Source of the DNA: Mameliella sp. CS4
GTDB lineage: Bacteria; Pseudomonadota; Alphaproteobacteria; Rhodobacterales; Rhodobacteraceae
Direction of reading: 5' to 3'
DNA: 64,000 bases
Assembly (NCBI RefSeq): GCF_019392335.1
Contig: NZ_JAHXRQ010000001.1
Location: forward strand, 310,001 to 374,000
Shown: piece by piece, positions 17,393 through 27,002 of the stretch
Layout of the letters: each line of letters opens with the position of its first letter
How positions within the stretch are numbered: the first letter of the stretch is position 1
Made by a program: the position numbers and the translations under genes
Notes under the pieces: model-generated
Databases searched by the model: none
What the model was told of the DNA's origin: nothing
What the model saw: the letters and a program-made list of their open reading frames with translations, nothing else

Positions 17393-18273
17393 AACGGCGG
17401 CGATTTCTGACAATCAGCGCGGCGATGGCGCTTGTTCCCGAGGGGCTGGCCGCCGAAGAGCGCCGCTGGACAGGGCAGGCGCTGGGTGCCGAAGTGTCGA
17501 TTGCGCTGTTTGGCCCGGCAGAGCGGACTGTGGCGGCGCTGAAAGACTGTACCGCCCTGCTGCAAGAGATCGAGGCAGAATTCAGCCTGTACGATCCCGC
17601 GTCGGCCCTGTCGCAACTGAACCGCGACGGCATTCTGCCACGGCCTTCGCCGAACATGCACTTTCTCCTCGGGCTGGTGGGCGAGCTGAACCGAATGACC
17701 CTCGGCCGCTTTGACCCGACGGTGCAACCGTTGTGGCTGGCTCTGGCCAATGGCGGGGATGTCGCGGCGGCGCGACAGTCCATCGGGTGGCGCCGTGTCC
17801 GGACCTCCGTGGCCCGAATCGAACTGGCGCCGGGACAGGCCCTGACACTGAACGGGATCGTACAGGGCTTTGCCACCGACCTCGTGACCGGGGTGCTGGA
17901 GGCGCACGGCTTTGAACGCGCGCTGGTACAGGTCGGAGAGATGCGCGGCTTGGGCGGGCCCTGGACCGTTGGCATTTCCGATCCTGTGGCGGGCCTTGTC
18001 ACGACACGGGATCTGACCAGCCGGGCCATTGCGACCTCAAGCCCCTCTGCCCTGATGCTGGGCGACAATGGCCATATCCTGGACCCGATTGAAGAAAGCG
18101 CGCCGCGCTGGTCGACCGTCAGCGTCGAAGCCGGGTCCGCAGCGCTGGCGGACGGGTTGTCCACGGCGCTTGTTTTTGCCGACCTGGCCGAGGTGAAACG
18201 GATCAAGGCAGAGGCGCCCGGGGATATCCGTGTCCTGCTGGTTGATGCCGAGGGCAATCTGCGGACGGTGTAG
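17389..18273 (+). CDS. apbE: FAD:protein FMN transferase
   Basis: A 294-residue periplasmic enzyme that transfers FMN from FAD onto a Thr/Ser of a target protein. An N-terminal MKRRRFLTISAAMAL signal precedes the ApbE domain. EIEAEFSLYDPASALSQLNR is the family's first conserved block, LNGIVQGFATDLV replaces the common GGIAKGYA-type block, and DGLSTALVFADL is the C-terminal metal/FAD block. It overlaps the NosR-like gene by four bases, which identifies that protein's FMN domain as the probable substrate. Confidence 0.92.
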   Translation: MKRRRFLTISAAMALVPEGLAAEERRWTGQALGAEVSIALFGPAERTVAALKDCTALLQEIEAEFSLYDPASALSQLNRDGILPRPSPNMHFLLGLVGELNRMTLGRFDPTVQPLWLALANGGDVAAARQSIGWRRVRTSVARIELAPGQALTLNGIVQGFATDLVTGVLEAHGFERALVQVGEMRGLGGPWTVGISDPVAGLVTTRDLTSRAIATSSPSALMLGDNGHILDPIEESAPRWSTVSVEAGSAALADGLSTALVFADLAEVKRIKAEAPGDIRVLLVDAEGNLRTV

Positions 18274-18345
18274 AGGGGGCGCTGCCCCCGTCTCCCTGCG
18301 GTCGACTCCCCCGGAGATATTTTTGGCCCAAAGAAACACTTGGCA

Positions 18346-18376
18346 TGAAAAACCCCCGGCTTGGGACCGGGGGTTC
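18346..18376 (-). terminator. Intrinsic terminator after the molybdenum-enzyme operon
   Basis: AACCCCCGG (18351-18359) pairs perfectly with CCGGGGGTT (18367-18375). On the minus strand the hairpin runs into TTTTT, about 20 bp after the CoxM-like stop. It may also stop rightward transcription from apbE. Confidence 0.85.
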
Positions 18377-18394
18377 GAAGTTCTTGAAGCTGGC

Positions 18395-19186
18395 TTAGCT
18401 GGCCGCAGCAACCGCGCGCTTGGTCATCACGCCGACAAGGTGGGCGCGATAGGCGCCGGTGCCGTGCAGGTCCGAGATCATGCCATCGGCGGGCACCGAA
18501 AGACCGGCCACCGCGTCGGGCGAGAAGTTGGACGACAGCGCCTGTTCCGCCTCGGTCCAGCGGAAGACGCCGTTTTCAGAGGCCCCCGTCACCGCGACCC
18601 GCACGCCGTCGGCGTATTTCGCCACGAAGACAGCGGTCAGCGCAAAACGCGAGGCGGGCTGTTCGAACTTCGCGTAGCCCGCCGCCTCCGGCACCGGGAA
18701 ACGGACCGAGGTGATGATCTCACCCTCTTCCAGCGCGGTGGTGAACATGCCCTGGAAATAGTCGTCCGCCGCGATCTCGCGATTGTTGGTCACGATGGTC
18801 GCGCCCGAGCCCAGCGCCGCCGCCGGGTAGCAGGCGGACGGGTCGTTGTTGGCAAGGCTGCCGCCGATGGTGCCGCGATTGCGGACCGCCGGATCGCCGA
18901 TGCCGCCGGCCAGCTTGGCCAGTCCCGGGTAATGCGCCGCCGCCTCTGCCGCGACGGTGGCGTGGGTGGTGCCGCCGCCGATGGTCAGGTCGCCGTTGTC
19001 CTCGCGGCAGACGCCCTTCATCTCTTCGATGCCGGACAGGCTGACCAGCACCGACGGCATCGCCAGGCGCTGTTTCAGTGTCGGGATCAGGGTCTGGCCG
19101 CCGCTGAGGGCCTGCGCCTCGTCCTGGCCCAGGGCCGAAACCGCATCGGCCACGCTGCTGGGCCGTACCATGTCGAAAGAATACAT
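18395..19186 (-). CDS. coxM: Form II CO-dehydrogenase-like FAD subunit (CoxM type)
   Basis: A 263-residue FAD-binding medium subunit of a xanthine-oxidase-family molybdenum enzyme. The FAD motifs are ALSGGQTLIPTLKQR and TIGGSLANNDPSACYP. It passes electrons from the [2Fe-2S] subunit via FAD to an acceptor. A strong AGGAGGAT precedes the start. It is the last gene of the coxG-coxS-orf-coxL-coxM order and is followed by a terminator. The name refers to the family; CO oxidation is not implied. Confidence 0.92.
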   Translation of the reverse strand: MYSFDMVRPSSVADAVSALGQDEAQALSGGQTLIPTLKQRLAMPSVLVSLSGIEEMKGVCREDNGDLTIGGGTTHATVAAEAAAHYPGLAKLAGGIGDPAVRNRGTIGGSLANNDPSACYPAAALGSGATIVTNNREIAADDYFQGMFTTALEEGEIITSVRFPVPEAAGYAKFEQPASRFALTAVFVAKYADGVRVAVTGASENGVFRWTEAEQALSSNFSPDAVAGLSVPADGMISDLHGTGAYRAHLVGVMTKRAVAAAS

Positions 19187-19242
19187 CTCTTATCCTCCTG
19201 TTGATCTCCCCCGGCCCTATTATCCAGGGCCGGGGGCGGGGA

Positions 19243-21612
19243 TTATCCGTTCATCGCCGCCCAGACGCGCGAGGGCGACACGGGCATATCGATGTGCTCG
19301 ACCTTGTGACCGCCGGACTGCAGCGCGTCGATCACCGCGTTGACGACCGTCGGCGGCGAGCCGATGGCTCCGGCCTCGCCACAGCCCTTCACACCCAGCG
19401 GGTTATGCGTGCAAGGCGTCTGGCAGGAGTGGTCCACGGTATAGTTCGCCATGTGCGGCAAGTTGTCGGCGCGCGGCATCGCGTAGTCCATGTAGGACGC
19501 GCTCAGCAGCTGGCCGTTCTCGTCGTAGGCGCAGTTTTCCAGCAGCGCCTGGCCGATGCCCTGGGCGATGCCGCCGTGCACCTGGCCTTCGACGATCATC
19601 GGGTTGATGACGTTGCCGAAATCATCCGCCGAAACGAACTTCTCGATGGTCACTTCGCCGGTCTCGGGGTCAAGCTCGACCTCGCAGGCATAGGCGCCCG
19701 CCGGGTAGGTGAAGTTCGAGGGATCGTAGAAGGCGGTTTCCTCCAGCCCCGGTTCGATGTCCTCGAGCGGGTAGTTGTGCGGCACGTAAGCGGCGAGCGT
19801 CACATCCCCCCAAGCCACGGATTTATCCGTGCCCGCGACCGAAAACTGACCGTCCTTCAGCTCGATGTCCGTTTCCGCGGCTTCGAGCAGGTGGGCGGCA
19901 ATCTTCTTGGCCTTGTTGATGATCTTCTCTGTCGCGCGGACCATGGCCGAGCCGCAGACCGCGATCGAGCGCGAGCCATAGGTGCCCATGCCGAAGGGGA
20001 TCTTGCTGGTATCGCCATGCACGATGTCGATCATCGATTCGTCGATGCCCAGCATTTCTGCAACCACCTGCGGGAAGGCGGTTTCATGACCTTGGCCGTG
20101 GCTGTGTGCGCCGACCATGACGCTGATCGAGCCGGTGGCGTTCACCCGCACGGTCGCCGCGTCATACAGACCCGCACGCGCGCCCAGCTGACCCACGAGG
20201 TTCGACGGCGCGATGCCGCAGGCCTCGATGAAGCAGTTGACGCCCAGGCCCCGCAGCATGCCCTTGGCCTCGCTTTCGGCGCGGCGGGCGGCAAAGCCCG
20301 GGATGTCCATCAGCTCTTCCATCTTGTCCATCGTGGCACCGTAATCGCCGGTGTCATAGGCCACGGCGACGGGTGTCTCGTAGGGGAACTCGGTGATGAA
20401 GTTCTGGCGGCGCAGCGCGATGGGATCGGCCCCCAGCTCGCGCGCGGCCTTGTCGATCACCCGCTCCAGCTGGAAAGTCGCCTCGGGGCGGCCGGCGCCG
20501 CGATAGGCATCGACCGGAACCGTGGTGGTAAAGACCGCCTTGACGTTCACCTGTACAGCGGGCGTCTTGTAATTGCCGGCCATCAGAGTGCCGTGCAGCC
20601 AGGTCGGCACCGACGACGAGAAGGTCGACAGGTAGGCACCCATGTTGGCGTAGGTGTCGGTGCGCACGGCAGTAAAGTTGTTGTCCGCGTCCAGCGCCAG
20701 TTCGATCTTGGTCACGTGGTCACGGCCATGCGCGTCCGACATGAAAGCCTCGGACCGGCTGGCCGTCCATTTCACCGGGCGGTTGATCTGCCGCGCCGCG
20801 AAGGTGCAAAAAGCCTCTTCGGCATAGTGGAAGATCTTGGTGCCGAAACCGCCGCCCACGTCGGGCGCCACGACGCGCAGCTTGTGTTCCGGGATGCCGA
20901 GGACAAAGGCGCCCATCAGCAGACGGATCACATGCGGGTTCTGCGAGGTGGTGTAGAGCGTGGATTCATCGTTGGCGCGGGAATAGTCGCCCACGGCCAC
21001 GCGCGGCTCCATCGGGTTGGCCACGAGGCGGTTGTTGACCAGCTCCAGCGTGGTCACATGCGCCGCTTCGGCAAAGGCCTTGTCGGTGGTTTCCGTGTCG
21101 GTGCCGAACTGCCAGTCATAGCAGAGGTTGTCCGACAGATCGTCGTGCACCTTGGTGGCGCCATCGGTCAGCGCGGCCTTCATGTCGACGACGGCGGGCA
21201 GTTCCTCGATGTCCAGCTCGATGGCCTCGGCGGCGGTGCGCGCCTCTTCGAGGCTCTCGGCCACAACGGCGGCAACCGGGTCACCGACGTGACGGACCTT
21301 GCCCTGGGCAAGGACCGGGTGGGCCGGTTCCTTCATCGGGTCGCCGTTCTTGTCAGTCACCTGCCAGCCGCAGGGCAGACCGCCGACGCCTTCGAAATCG
21401 GCGCCGGTAAAGATGCGCACGACGCCGGGCATCTGGGACGCCTCTTCGGTATCGACCTTGTTGATCTTGCCATGCGCCATATCCGAGCGCAGGAAGTAGA
21501 CATAGGCCTGTCCGTGCAGGTTGATGTCGTCGGTGTAATTGCCGGCGCCGGTCAGAAAGCGGACGTCTTCGCGCCGCTTCGGGCTTGCGCCAATGCCATG
21601 ATCCTTCGGCAT
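19243..21612 (-). CDS. coxL: Form II CO-dehydrogenase-like molybdopterin subunit (CoxL type)
   Basis: The 789-residue catalytic subunit of a molybdenum hydroxylase. The active-site loop is AYRGAGR at residues 369-375 (bases 20488-20508). That marks form II enzymes; proven CO dehydrogenases have AYxCSFR with the Cys that binds Cu. Other family motifs are [24 protein letters not shown] and [12 protein letters not shown] with the usual catalytic Glu. The physiological substrate of form II enzymes is uncertain; an aldehyde or other small carbonyl compound is plausible. A clean AGGAGGA precedes ATG 21612. The gene sits in the operon between the CoxM subunit and a small membrane protein. Confidence 0.94.
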   Translation of the reverse strand: MPKDHGIGASPKRREDVRFLTGAGNYTDDINLHGQAYVYFLRSDMAHGKINKVDTEEASQMPGVVRIFTGADFEGVGGLPCGWQVTDKNGDPMKEPAHPVLAQGKVRHVGDPVAAVVAESLEEARTAAEAIELDIEELPAVVDMKAALTDGATKVHDDLSDNLCYDWQFGTDTETTDKAFAEAAHVTTLELVNNRLVANPMEPRVAVGDYSRANDESTLYTTSQNPHVIRLLMGAFVLGIPEHKLRVVAPDVGGGFGTKIFHYAEEAFCTFAARQINRPVKWTASRSEAFMSDAHGRDHVTKIELALDADNNFTAVRTDTYANMGAYLSTFSSSVPTWLHGTLMAGNYKTPAVQVNVKAVFTTTVPVDAYRGAGRPEATFQLERVIDKAARELGADPIALRRQNFITEFPYETPVAVAYDTGDYGATMDKMEELMDIPGFAARRAESEAKGMLRGLGVNCFIEACGIAPSNLVGQLGARAGLYDAATVRVNATGSISVMVGAHSHGQGHETAFPQVVAEMLGIDESMIDIVHGDTSKIPFGMGTYGSRSIAVCGSAMVRATEKIINKAKKIAAHLLEAAETDIELKDGQFSVAGTDKSVAWGDVTLAAYVPHNYPLEDIEPGLEETAFYDPSNFTYPAGAYACEVELDPETGEVTIEKFVSADDFGNVINPMIVEGQVHGGIAQGIGQALLENCAYDENGQLLSASYMDYAMPRADNLPHMANYTVDHSCQTPCTHNPLGVKGCGEAGAIGSPPTVVNAVIDALQSGGHKVEHIDMPVSPSRVWAAMNG

Positions 21613-21652
21613 GGTATTCCTCCCTAGGGGTGACGGACCGAGGTCCGATAAC

Positions 21653-21847
21653 TCATTTCTTGCGATCCCGGGCCCTCAGCCAACGCCCCGCAGCGTATGC
21701 GAAGACGAAAAGCAGAATCGGGCCCGGCAGCTCGACGAGATTCAGCCAATGGGGCGCAGGGTCGATCCAGTCGACGACACGATCCCAACCGAAGGAGATC
21801 GCCAAGAAGATCCCGCCGATCAGACCGAGTTCGACAACAAATCGCAC
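21653..21847 (-). CDS. 64-residue membrane protein in the molybdenum-enzyme operon
   Basis: A small protein starting at GTG 21847, 14 bp after the CoxS-like stop. Residues 3-22 (FVVELGLIGGIFLAISFG) and about 39-55 (LPGPILLFVFAYAAGRW) are hydrophobic and could span the membrane twice; the end is basic (RARDRKK). I do not recognise the family. Its place between coxS and coxL suggests anchoring or electron transfer for the molybdenum enzyme. It could also be unrelated. Confidence 0.6.
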   Translation of the reverse strand: MRFVVELGLIGGIFLAISFGWDRVVDWIDPAPHWLNLVELPGPILLFVFAYAAGRWLRARDRKK

Positions 21848-21861
21848 GCGCCCGCCTCACC

Positions 21862-22347
<486 letters not shown>

Positions 22348-22399
22348 CGCTATCCTCCCTGGATAAAATGTCTTGTCTGGGTATCTGGATACTGCCGGT

Positions 22400-22927
22400 T
22401 CAGCCCTTCACGAGCCGTTTGAACCAGCCTTTCTTGTGGTTTTCATCGCCATCCGCGCCGGGCTCCGCCGCGTCCGGATCTGCCGGGCCCTCGACCGCGT
22501 CCTGGAAGTTCTGAAAGAACTGGTCCGCCATCTTCTTGGCAAAGCCGTCGATGATCCGGCTGCCCAGCTGCGCCAGCTTGCCACCAACCTTGGCCTCGAC
22601 CTCGTAGGTCAGCAGGGTGCCGCCATCGGCGGTCTCTGCCAGGTCGACCTTGGCCCCGCCTTTGGCGAAACCGGCAGCCCCACCCTTGCCCTCGCCGTTC
22701 AGCGTGACCGAGTTCGGCTTGTCCACGTCGGCCAGTGTGACCTGGCCCTTGAAGGTCGCCTTCACCGGGCCGACTTTCTGCACCACGGTCGCCTCGAAGC
22801 CTTCTTCGGCCGATCCGGTCATCTCGGTGCAGCCCGGCACGCAGGCCTTGAGCACCTCGGGATCGAGGATCGCCTGCCACACCACGTCGCGCGAGGCCGC
22901 GATCTCGCGGCTGTCACTCATCTGCAT
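22400..22927 (-). CDS. coxG: CoxG-like SRPBCC-fold protein
   Basis: A 175-residue CoxG-family protein with an SRPBCC lipid/ligand-binding fold: [20 protein letters not shown] near the N-terminus, then [15 protein letters not shown]. The C-terminus is acidic then basic (GWFKRLVKG), which could touch the membrane. Relatives help membrane recruitment of CO dehydrogenase or bind a quinone. It opens the molybdenum-enzyme gene set and lies 68 bp after the XoxJ-like gene on the same strand, so it may be co-transcribed with the cytochrome genes. Confidence 0.9.
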   Translation of the reverse strand: MQMSDSREIAASRDVVWQAILDPEVLKACVPGCTEMTGSAEEGFEATVVQKVGPVKATFKGQVTLADVDKPNSVTLNGEGKGGAAGFAKGGAKVDLAETADGGTLLTYEVEAKVGGKLAQLGSRIIDGFAKKMADQFFQNFQDAVEGPADPDAAEPGADGDENHKKGWFKRLVKG

Positions 22928-22995
22928 CTCTCAACCCTCTTCCTTGTGACGGGTGCCGCAAGGCAGCCCCGTTCTCCTGTCTCCCTACGGATTAC

Positions 22996-23901
22996 TCAAC
23001 GCTCAGGTGGCGTGAAACTCAACCCGTAGCTTTCGAAAATCGCCGCGATACGCCCGTCGTCAAGCGCGGCATAGATCGCATCGTCCACGGCATAACCTAG
23101 CGGACGATAACGGAAATTCACACCCAATCCGATGGTCCACTTGCCCACCGAGAAGCCGGGCAAGGGCGGCTGGTGCACGGCCAGGTTTTCGGTCAGGCCG
23201 TATTCCAGCTGTGCCAGCGGCCCCATCGCCGCCTTCACCTCGCCCTCTGCCAGCGCCGCCATCGCCTGCGCGGTGGTCGGGAATCGCCGGATATTGGCGT
23301 TCAACTGCCCCCCCGCCAGCGATGTCAGGTAGAAATCGGCAATCGAGTCGTTTTCCACCGCGACGGTATCAAAGCGGAAATAGGCCGGAACCGGTTTTTC
23401 CTCTGGGTAGGCCGCCTTGTCATAGGCAATGGCGATCCCCTCGGTCTGATACTGGCCGGTAAAGGCCACCTGTTCGACCCGGCAGGTAAAGGCGCTGTCG
23501 TAGGGCACGCGCAGCATCACGTTGGACACGGCACCGCCCACCAAGGGCCCTTTCCACAGGTAGTTGCGCAGGTCGGCGTCCAGATTCTCGCCCGCCGCCA
23601 CGAACTTGAAGCGCGGCGCGACCCCCAGATCCTCGGCGATCAGGCGCCCGATCTCGATGTCGACGCCGCGCGCTTTGCCATTTTCTTCGAAGGAATAGGG
23701 CGGGTAATCCTCGTAGACGGCAAATTCGATCCAGCCGCGCTCCATGATCTGGTCGATGTCCTGACCGACGATGTCGCGGCTGGCGTTTTGGGGTTTCGGC
23801 TGTGGCACCCAGTCTTCGCAGCGCGCCTGGACGGCGCCCGCGATACCGGCCCAGAGGCCGGCCAACAGGCACAGTTTCAGCAAGGGGCGCGCCGCGATCA
23901 T
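22996..23901 (-). CDS. Quinoprotein-associated periplasmic binding protein (XoxJ-like)
   Basis: A 301-residue periplasmic solute-binding-fold protein with a signal peptide ending AGAVQA. Typical type-II SBP features are DIDQIMERGWIEFAVYEDYPPYSFEEN-like start residues, a central hinge and GWDxx-free C-terminus. It belongs to the set of XoxJ-like proteins found beside methanol and ethanol quinoproteins, where they are thought to help mature or activate the PQQ dehydrogenase rather than feed a transporter. It begins 1 base after the PedF stop, so the two are coupled. No ABC permease is next to it. Confidence 0.85.
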   Translation of the reverse strand: MIAARPLLKLCLLAGLWAGIAGAVQARCEDWVPQPKPQNASRDIVGQDIDQIMERGWIEFAVYEDYPPYSFEENGKARGVDIEIGRLIAEDLGVAPRFKFVAAGENLDADLRNYLWKGPLVGGAVSNVMLRVPYDSAFTCRVEQVAFTGQYQTEGIAIAYDKAAYPEEKPVPAYFRFDTVAVENDSIADFYLTSLAGGQLNANIRRFPTTAQAMAALAEGEVKAAMGPLAQLEYGLTENLAVHQPPLPGFSVGKWTIGLGVNFRYRPLGYAVDDAIYAALDDGRIAAIFESYGLSFTPPER

Positions 23902-23902
23902 G

Positions 23903-24586
23903 TCAGTGCGCCGCCGACAGGCCGATGGTCAGCGCCTCGGCCGCGTGACGATACCCCTCGGAGGTGCCGTCGATCAGCGCAGACGCGCGGTAGGCCGCGC
24001 TGTCGGCCACGGGCGCGCCGCTGAGCGTCTCGATGCCCGCTGCGATCTCGTCCAGCTTGGCCTTCATGCCATCGGGATCCGCGCCAGAGGCATCCTCGGA
24101 CCAGGCGGCCAGCTGGTCGCGCAGCACCTTCAGCTCGGGCGTCAGTTCGGCCACCTGTTCATCGTCCGGGCGCGCCTCGATATAGGTGCGGATCGCCCAG
24201 GCCGCCTTCTGGCCCAGCAGCTCGCCGAAGGCGGGCATCTTGGTAGTGCCGTTCTGGGTATAGCCGTGGCGGAACCGCTCGACGTACCATTCGTCGCCGT
24301 ATTCCTCGGCCTCCAAGAACCGCAGGTCGGGCGCCAGCCCGCCCGAGATCACCTGGAGCCCGTGGCAGCGCGCGCAGTTCTGGTTGTAACCGGAAGAGCC
24401 GATCTCGACAGCGGTCCAGTAGACTTCGTCTCCGTGGTCCCGGTAGGGGTTTTCGGTCAGCCATTCGTCGCCCACCTCTGGCAGGGCGTCGGTATTGACG
24501 GGCTGCGGGGCAACGTCCCCATGCGACAGCGCAATCGTGGCGCCGAACATCAAGGCCAGGCTCAGTGCAATGGTCTTGCGGGTCAT
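23903..24586 (-). CDS. pedF: Cytochrome c-550 PedF-type electron acceptor
   Basis: A 227-residue periplasmic c-type cytochrome. A signal peptide of about 21 residues precedes mature SHGDVAPQPV. The single heme site is NQNCARCHG (C71, C74, H75), and MPAFGELLG offers an axial Met. The sequence around the heme (NPYR, SGGLAPDLR) matches the PedF family that takes electrons from PQQ ethanol dehydrogenases. A C-terminal ~90-residue helical extension follows the cytochrome fold. The start follows GAGGAAACACGCAC. It diverges from the PQQ-linked binding protein gene at 24745. Confidence 0.88.
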   Translation of the reverse strand: MTRKTIALSLALMFGATIALSHGDVAPQPVNTDALPEVGDEWLTENPYRDHGDEVYWTAVEIGSSGYNQNCARCHGLQVISGGLAPDLRFLEAEEYGDEWYVERFRHGYTQNGTTKMPAFGELLGQKAAWAIRTYIEARPDDEQVAELTPELKVLRDQLAAWSEDASGADPDGMKAKLDEIAAGIETLSGAPVADSAAYRASALIDGTSEGYRHAAEALTIGLSAAH

Positions 24587-24744
24587 GTGCGTGTTTCCTC
24601 CTCGGTGCGATTGCCCTTTTCTTAGGGGGCCGTCTCGCACCGAAGCTATTGGACCTAAGTCCCAAGCCACGCGGAACCACGACCAAGGTCCTATTCCGCT
24701 CGCAGGTGCGGTGCATACTTTCGTGCCAAGGGAGGACTTCACCA
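24587..24744. promoter_or_regulatory. Divergent promoter region with CGACCAAGGTC motif
   Basis: This 158-bp gap lies between pedF (leftward) and the PQQ-linked binding protein (rightward). ACGACCAAGGTCCTATTCC at 24679-24697 shares 11 bases with the divergent promoter at 15.27 kb. GGACCTAAGTCC at 24651-24662 is a nearby imperfect palindrome. No clear -35/-10 pair stands out. Confidence 0.4.
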
Positions 24745-25905
24745 ATGTTTCTGCGCCTGGCCACGGCCCTGTGCCTGAGCGCATCGGCGGCCGTTGCCGA
24801 TGTCTCTGTAACGATTCACTACCTCCGGCAAGAGGTCGAACAGCCCCCCGTCCTGTCCAACCTCGACCCGATTCCCGGGGACCTTGGCCTGAAAGGCGCC
24901 GAACTGGGCCTGGCCGACAATGCCACGACGGGTCGGTTTCTGGGCCAGACCTGGGCGCTGGAGGTGACAGAGGTGCCCGTCGGCGGCGATCTCGCGGCGG
25001 CAGCACGGGCGGCACTGGCGACCACCGACCTGATCGTGCTGGACGCCCCCGCCGATGCGGCCCTGGCCCTGGCCGACCTGCCCGAGGCGGCGGGCGCCCT
25101 GATTTTCAACAGTGCCGCACCCGATGACCGCCTGCGCGGCGCGGACTGCCGCGCCAACCTGCTGCACACTCTGCCCAGCAATGCCATGCGCACCGATGCC
25201 CTGGCCCAGTTCCTGCTGAACCGCCGCTGGGACGACCTGGCCATGATCACCGGCACGCACCCGGACGATACCGCCTTTGCCGAAGCGTTGCGCAACAGCC
25301 TGACCAAGTTCGGCATGCGGCTGAAGTCGGAAAAGACATGGGCCTTCGACGCCGACATGCGGCGCACCGCCAGCCAGGAAGTGCCGCTCTTCACCCAGGA
25401 CCTGAAGGATCACGATGTCCTGCTGATCGCGGACGAGATCCATGATTTCGGCCGCTACATCGCCTACAACACCTGGACGCCCCGCCCCGTTGCCGGCTCC
25501 GAAGGGCTGGTGCCCGTGGCCTGGGCGCAGGTGGTGGAACAATGGGGCGCGGCACAGCTGCAGTCCCGCTTCACCGACCTGGCCGCGCGCCCGATGCGGT
25601 CGCGCGACTATGCCGCCTGGGCCGCCGTGCGTGCAATCGGAGAGGCCGTCACCCGCACCGGCGCCGCCGACACCGCGACCCTGCGCGCCTACCTGCTGGG
25701 CCCGGATTTCGAACTGGCCGGCTTCAAGGGGCGCCCGCTGTCGTTCCGCGACTGGAACGGCCAGCTGCGCCAGCCGATTCCGCTGGTCACACGCCGCGCC
25801 GTGGTGGCGCAGGCCCCGCTTGAGGGCTTCCTCCACCAGGTCAACGAACTCGACACATTGGGCCGCGACGCCCCCGAATCCGATTGCCCGGCATTCGGAA
25901 AGTGA
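24745..25905 (+). CDS. PQQ-dependent-catabolism ABC-type substrate-binding protein
   Basis: A 386-residue exported protein (MFLRLATALCLSASAAVA signal) of the branched-chain amino-acid-binding fold. It matches the PQQ-associated binding-protein family that accompanies alcohol-oxidising quinoproteins. Blocks visible include ALIFNSAAPDDRLRGADCRANLLHTLPS and PVAWAQVVEQWGAAQLQSRF. Partner ATPase and permease genes, usual in Pseudomonas ped-type clusters, are not in this window. It starts after GGGAGGA and is 8 bp upstream of the beta-propeller gene, forming an operon. Confidence 0.87.
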   Translation: MFLRLATALCLSASAAVADVSVTIHYLRQEVEQPPVLSNLDPIPGDLGLKGAELGLADNATTGRFLGQTWALEVTEVPVGGDLAAAARAALATTDLIVLDAPADAALALADLPEAAGALIFNSAAPDDRLRGADCRANLLHTLPSNAMRTDALAQFLLNRRWDDLAMITGTHPDDTAFAEALRNSLTKFGMRLKSEKTWAFDADMRRTASQEVPLFTQDLKDHDVLLIADEIHDFGRYIAYNTWTPRPVAGSEGLVPVAWAQVVEQWGAAQLQSRFTDLAARPMRSRDYAAWAAVRAIGEAVTRTGAADTATLRAYLLGPDFELAGFKGRPLSFRDWNGQLRQPIPLVTRRAVVAQAPLEGFLHQVNELDTLGRDAPESDCPAFGK

Positions 25906-25913
25906 GGACCGAC

Positions 25914-26900
25914 ATGATGTTTCTTCTTGGCAAAAACACCCACAAGACCCTCACCGCTTGCCTTGCCGCCTGCCTGCTGGGCGCGCCTGTCGCCGCCGAG
26001 GAAATCTGGGTCACCAACGAAAAGGACGACACGATCAGCGTGATCGACGTCGCCACGCTCGAGGTGGTGCGCACCATTCCCACGGGGGATCGCCCGCGTG
26101 GCATCACCTTCAGCCACGATCACAGCGTGGTCTACATCTGCGCCTCGGACAGCGACACGGTTCAGGTCATGGACCCGGACACCGGCGAGGTCCTGTTCGA
26201 CCTGCCCTCGGGCGAAGACCCGGAACAATTTGTCCTGCATCCGGACAACCGGCACCTCTACATCGCCAATGAGGATGACGCGATCACCACCGTCGTCGAC
26301 GTGGTCAGCCGCACCGTCGTCGCCCAGATCGACGTGGGCATCGAACCCGAGGGCATGGCCGTCTCGCCCGATGGCAAGCTGGCAATCACCACGTCGGAAA
26401 CCACCAACATGGCACATTGGATCGACACCGAGACCCGCGAACTGGTCGCCAATACATTGGTCGATTCGCGCCCCCGCCACGCGGAATTCGCCGCCGGGGG
26501 GACGCAGCTCTGGGTGTCTGCGGAAATCGGCGGCACGGTCAGCGTCTTCGACGTCGAAACCAAGGCAGAGCTGGCCAAGATCGACTTTGCCGTCAAGGGC
26601 GTCCACCCCGACCGCGTGCAACCCGTGGGCTTCGAATTCGACGGCGAGGAAAAGACCGCCTTTGTCGCGCTGGGACCGTCCAACCACGTTGCTGTGGTCA
26701 ACGCCGAGACCTTCGAGGTCGAACAATACATCCTCGTCGGGCGCCGCGTCTGGCACATGGCCTTCAACAGCGACAAGTCGCTGCTGTTCACCACAAATGG
26801 TATCTCGGGAGACGTGACGGTGATCGACGTGGCCAAGCGCGAGGCGATCAAGACCATCAAGGTTGGGCGCTTCCCCTGGGGCGCCGCGCTGCGCCCCTGA
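25914..26900 (+). CDS. PQQ-dependent-catabolism-associated beta-propeller protein
   Basis: A 328-residue exported beta-propeller of YVTN type. A signal peptide spans about residues 1-30, then repeats follow of the form IWVTNEKDDTISVIDVATLE, VYICASDSDTVQVMD, LYIANEDDAITTVVD, LWVSAEIGGTVSVFD, AFVALGPSNHVAVVN and LFTTNGISGDVTVID. Six to seven blades are visible. It may sense or scaffold rather than catalyse; its role in PQQ-dependent metabolism is unknown. ATG 25914 follows GTGAGGA; ATG 25917 is equally possible. Confidence 0.88.
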   Translation: MMFLLGKNTHKTLTACLAACLLGAPVAAEEIWVTNEKDDTISVIDVATLEVVRTIPTGDRPRGITFSHDHSVVYICASDSDTVQVMDPDTGEVLFDLPSGEDPEQFVLHPDNRHLYIANEDDAITTVVDVVSRTVVAQIDVGIEPEGMAVSPDGKLAITTSETTNMAHWIDTETRELVANTLVDSRPRHAEFAAGGTQLWVSAEIGGTVSVFDVETKAELAKIDFAVKGVHPDRVQPVGFEFDGEEKTAFVALGPSNHVAVVNAETFEVEQYILVGRRVWHMAFNSDKSLLFTTNGISGDVTVIDVAKREAIKTIKVGRFPWGAALRP

Positions 26901-27002
26901 TCGCCCTGCACGGGGTCGGGTGATGGTCACTGCGGCCCGACACGCTAAGTTACACTGTATCGCGGCGGCAAACCGCGCCGTGAGCCGCGAAAGGAGGATG
27001 CG

